Made by a program: the position numbers and the translations under genes
The notes under the pieces: generated by a model
The model's database searches: none
Seen by the model: the letters and a program-made list of their open reading frames with translations, nothing else
Told to the model about the DNA's origin: nothing
Assembly: GCA_046297835.1 (NCBI GenBank)
Contig: JBKBHI010000007.1
Coordinates: forward strand, 1 to 64,000
DNA length: 64,000 nucleotides
Source: CAMAVH01 sp046297835
Lineage (GTDB): Bacteria; Pseudomonadota; Alphaproteobacteria; SMXQ01
Reading direction: 5' to 3'
Part shown: positions 63,849 through 64,000 of the stretch, piece by piece
Numbering within the stretch: position 1 is the first letter of the stretch
How the letters are laid out: every line of letters starts with the position of its first letter

Positions 63849-64000
63849 ATGACCCAGTCCGCCGCCCTCAATCTCGCCTATGGCCTCGCCTTCGCCGATC
63901 TTTATGGACGGGACGGCCTGGTCAAGCTCGACGGCCGTTTCGCCGAGCATCTTCAGGGCGCGGATGCGGACCTGTTCAACCGGCTGATGGCGGCGCGCGC
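63849..64000 (+). CDS. start of an unidentified gene
   Basis: Fifty codons are visible before the window ends. The reading MTQSAALNLAYGLAFADLYG, followed by RDGLVKLDGRFAEHLQGADADLFNRLMAARA, is codon-typical for this genome and has no signal peptide. I do not recognise the family. It lies just downstream of the siroheme reductase and may be its partner. No good ribosome site is seen before the ATG. Confidence 0.55.
   Translation, partial: MTQSAALNLAYGLAFADLYGRDGLVKLDGRFAEHLQGADADLFNRLMAAR

Overview
The window is GC-rich (mid-60s percent by eye), densely coded chromosomal DNA from an alphaproteobacterium, most likely of the Hyphomicrobiales (rhizobial order). The evidence is the TPR-lipoprotein/ispE pair at the left edge, a BigR-type sulfur operon, NikR, heme A synthase, two-component kinases of rhizobial style, and many orphan periplasmic receptors of the TctC/Bug type. 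No rRNA, tRNA, insertion sequence, prophage or CRISPR array is visible. Nearly all the DNA is coding. Only two gene-free stretches exceed 300 bases (23478-23828 and 47142-47519), and both hold promoter or terminator signals.

Layout. 1-3.5 kb: ispE (cut by the window edge), a TPR lipoprotein and an MFS exporter. 3.7-15.1 kb: a catabolic block with three TctC-like receptors, a signal-less NMT1/SsuA-fold protein, MarR and LysR regulators, an isochorismatase-fold amidase, a NodB-fold (imidase/allantoinase-like) hydrolase and a fused HyuA-HyuB 5-oxoprolinase/hydantoinase. Together these read as a route for cyclic imides or lactams via half-amides. 15.3-17.9 kb: four translationally linked genes for nickel/cobalt entry (DUF4198 protein, small anchored protein, two HupE/UreJ-type permeases). 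17.9-23.5 kb: Rieske ferredoxin, MFS_3 transporter, a receptor and a PAS-PAS hybrid histidine kinase. 23.8-35.4 kb: a TcuA-like flavoprotein, two VOC proteins, four more receptors, an ATP-grasp/zinc-metallopeptidase pair, a bicupin, a 2-oxoglutarate oxygenase and MsrQ. 35.5-40.6 kb: NikR, a GAF histidine kinase and the BigR/Blh/rhodanese/TauE sulfide-detoxification locus with its operator. 40.6-60 kb: an aromatic-acid catabolic island (UbiD, MarR, TauE, FAD reductase, TPP enzyme, a six-gene ferredoxin-to-aldolase operon, Rieske dioxygenase alpha and beta, TAXI-TRAP transporter), interrupted by two tandem REC-EAL phosphodiesterases. 60.3-64 kb: heme A synthase, a siroheme nitrite/sulfite reductase and the start of a further gene.

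How it fits together. The reductase (43.9 kb), Rieske ferredoxin (47.5 kb) and oxygenase alpha/beta (55-56.8 kb) would make a complete ring-hydroxylating oxygenase split over three transcription units. A gentisate-dioxygenase-like bicupin and a DapA-fold aldolase sit in the ferredoxin operon, and a TAXI-TRAP system next to the oxygenase could import the substrate. The element GATATCTAAT lies in front of both the ferredoxin operon (as a perfect palindrome) and the oxygenase operon (overlapping its predicted -10), which suggests common control. A second shared element, AAAATTCCCGTTTTG, lies at almost the same distance (86 and 87 bases) before the receptor gene at 31483-32583 and the 2-oxoglutarate oxygenase gene at 33462-34532. 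Seven TctC-like receptors occur with no TctA or TctB membrane subunit in the window.
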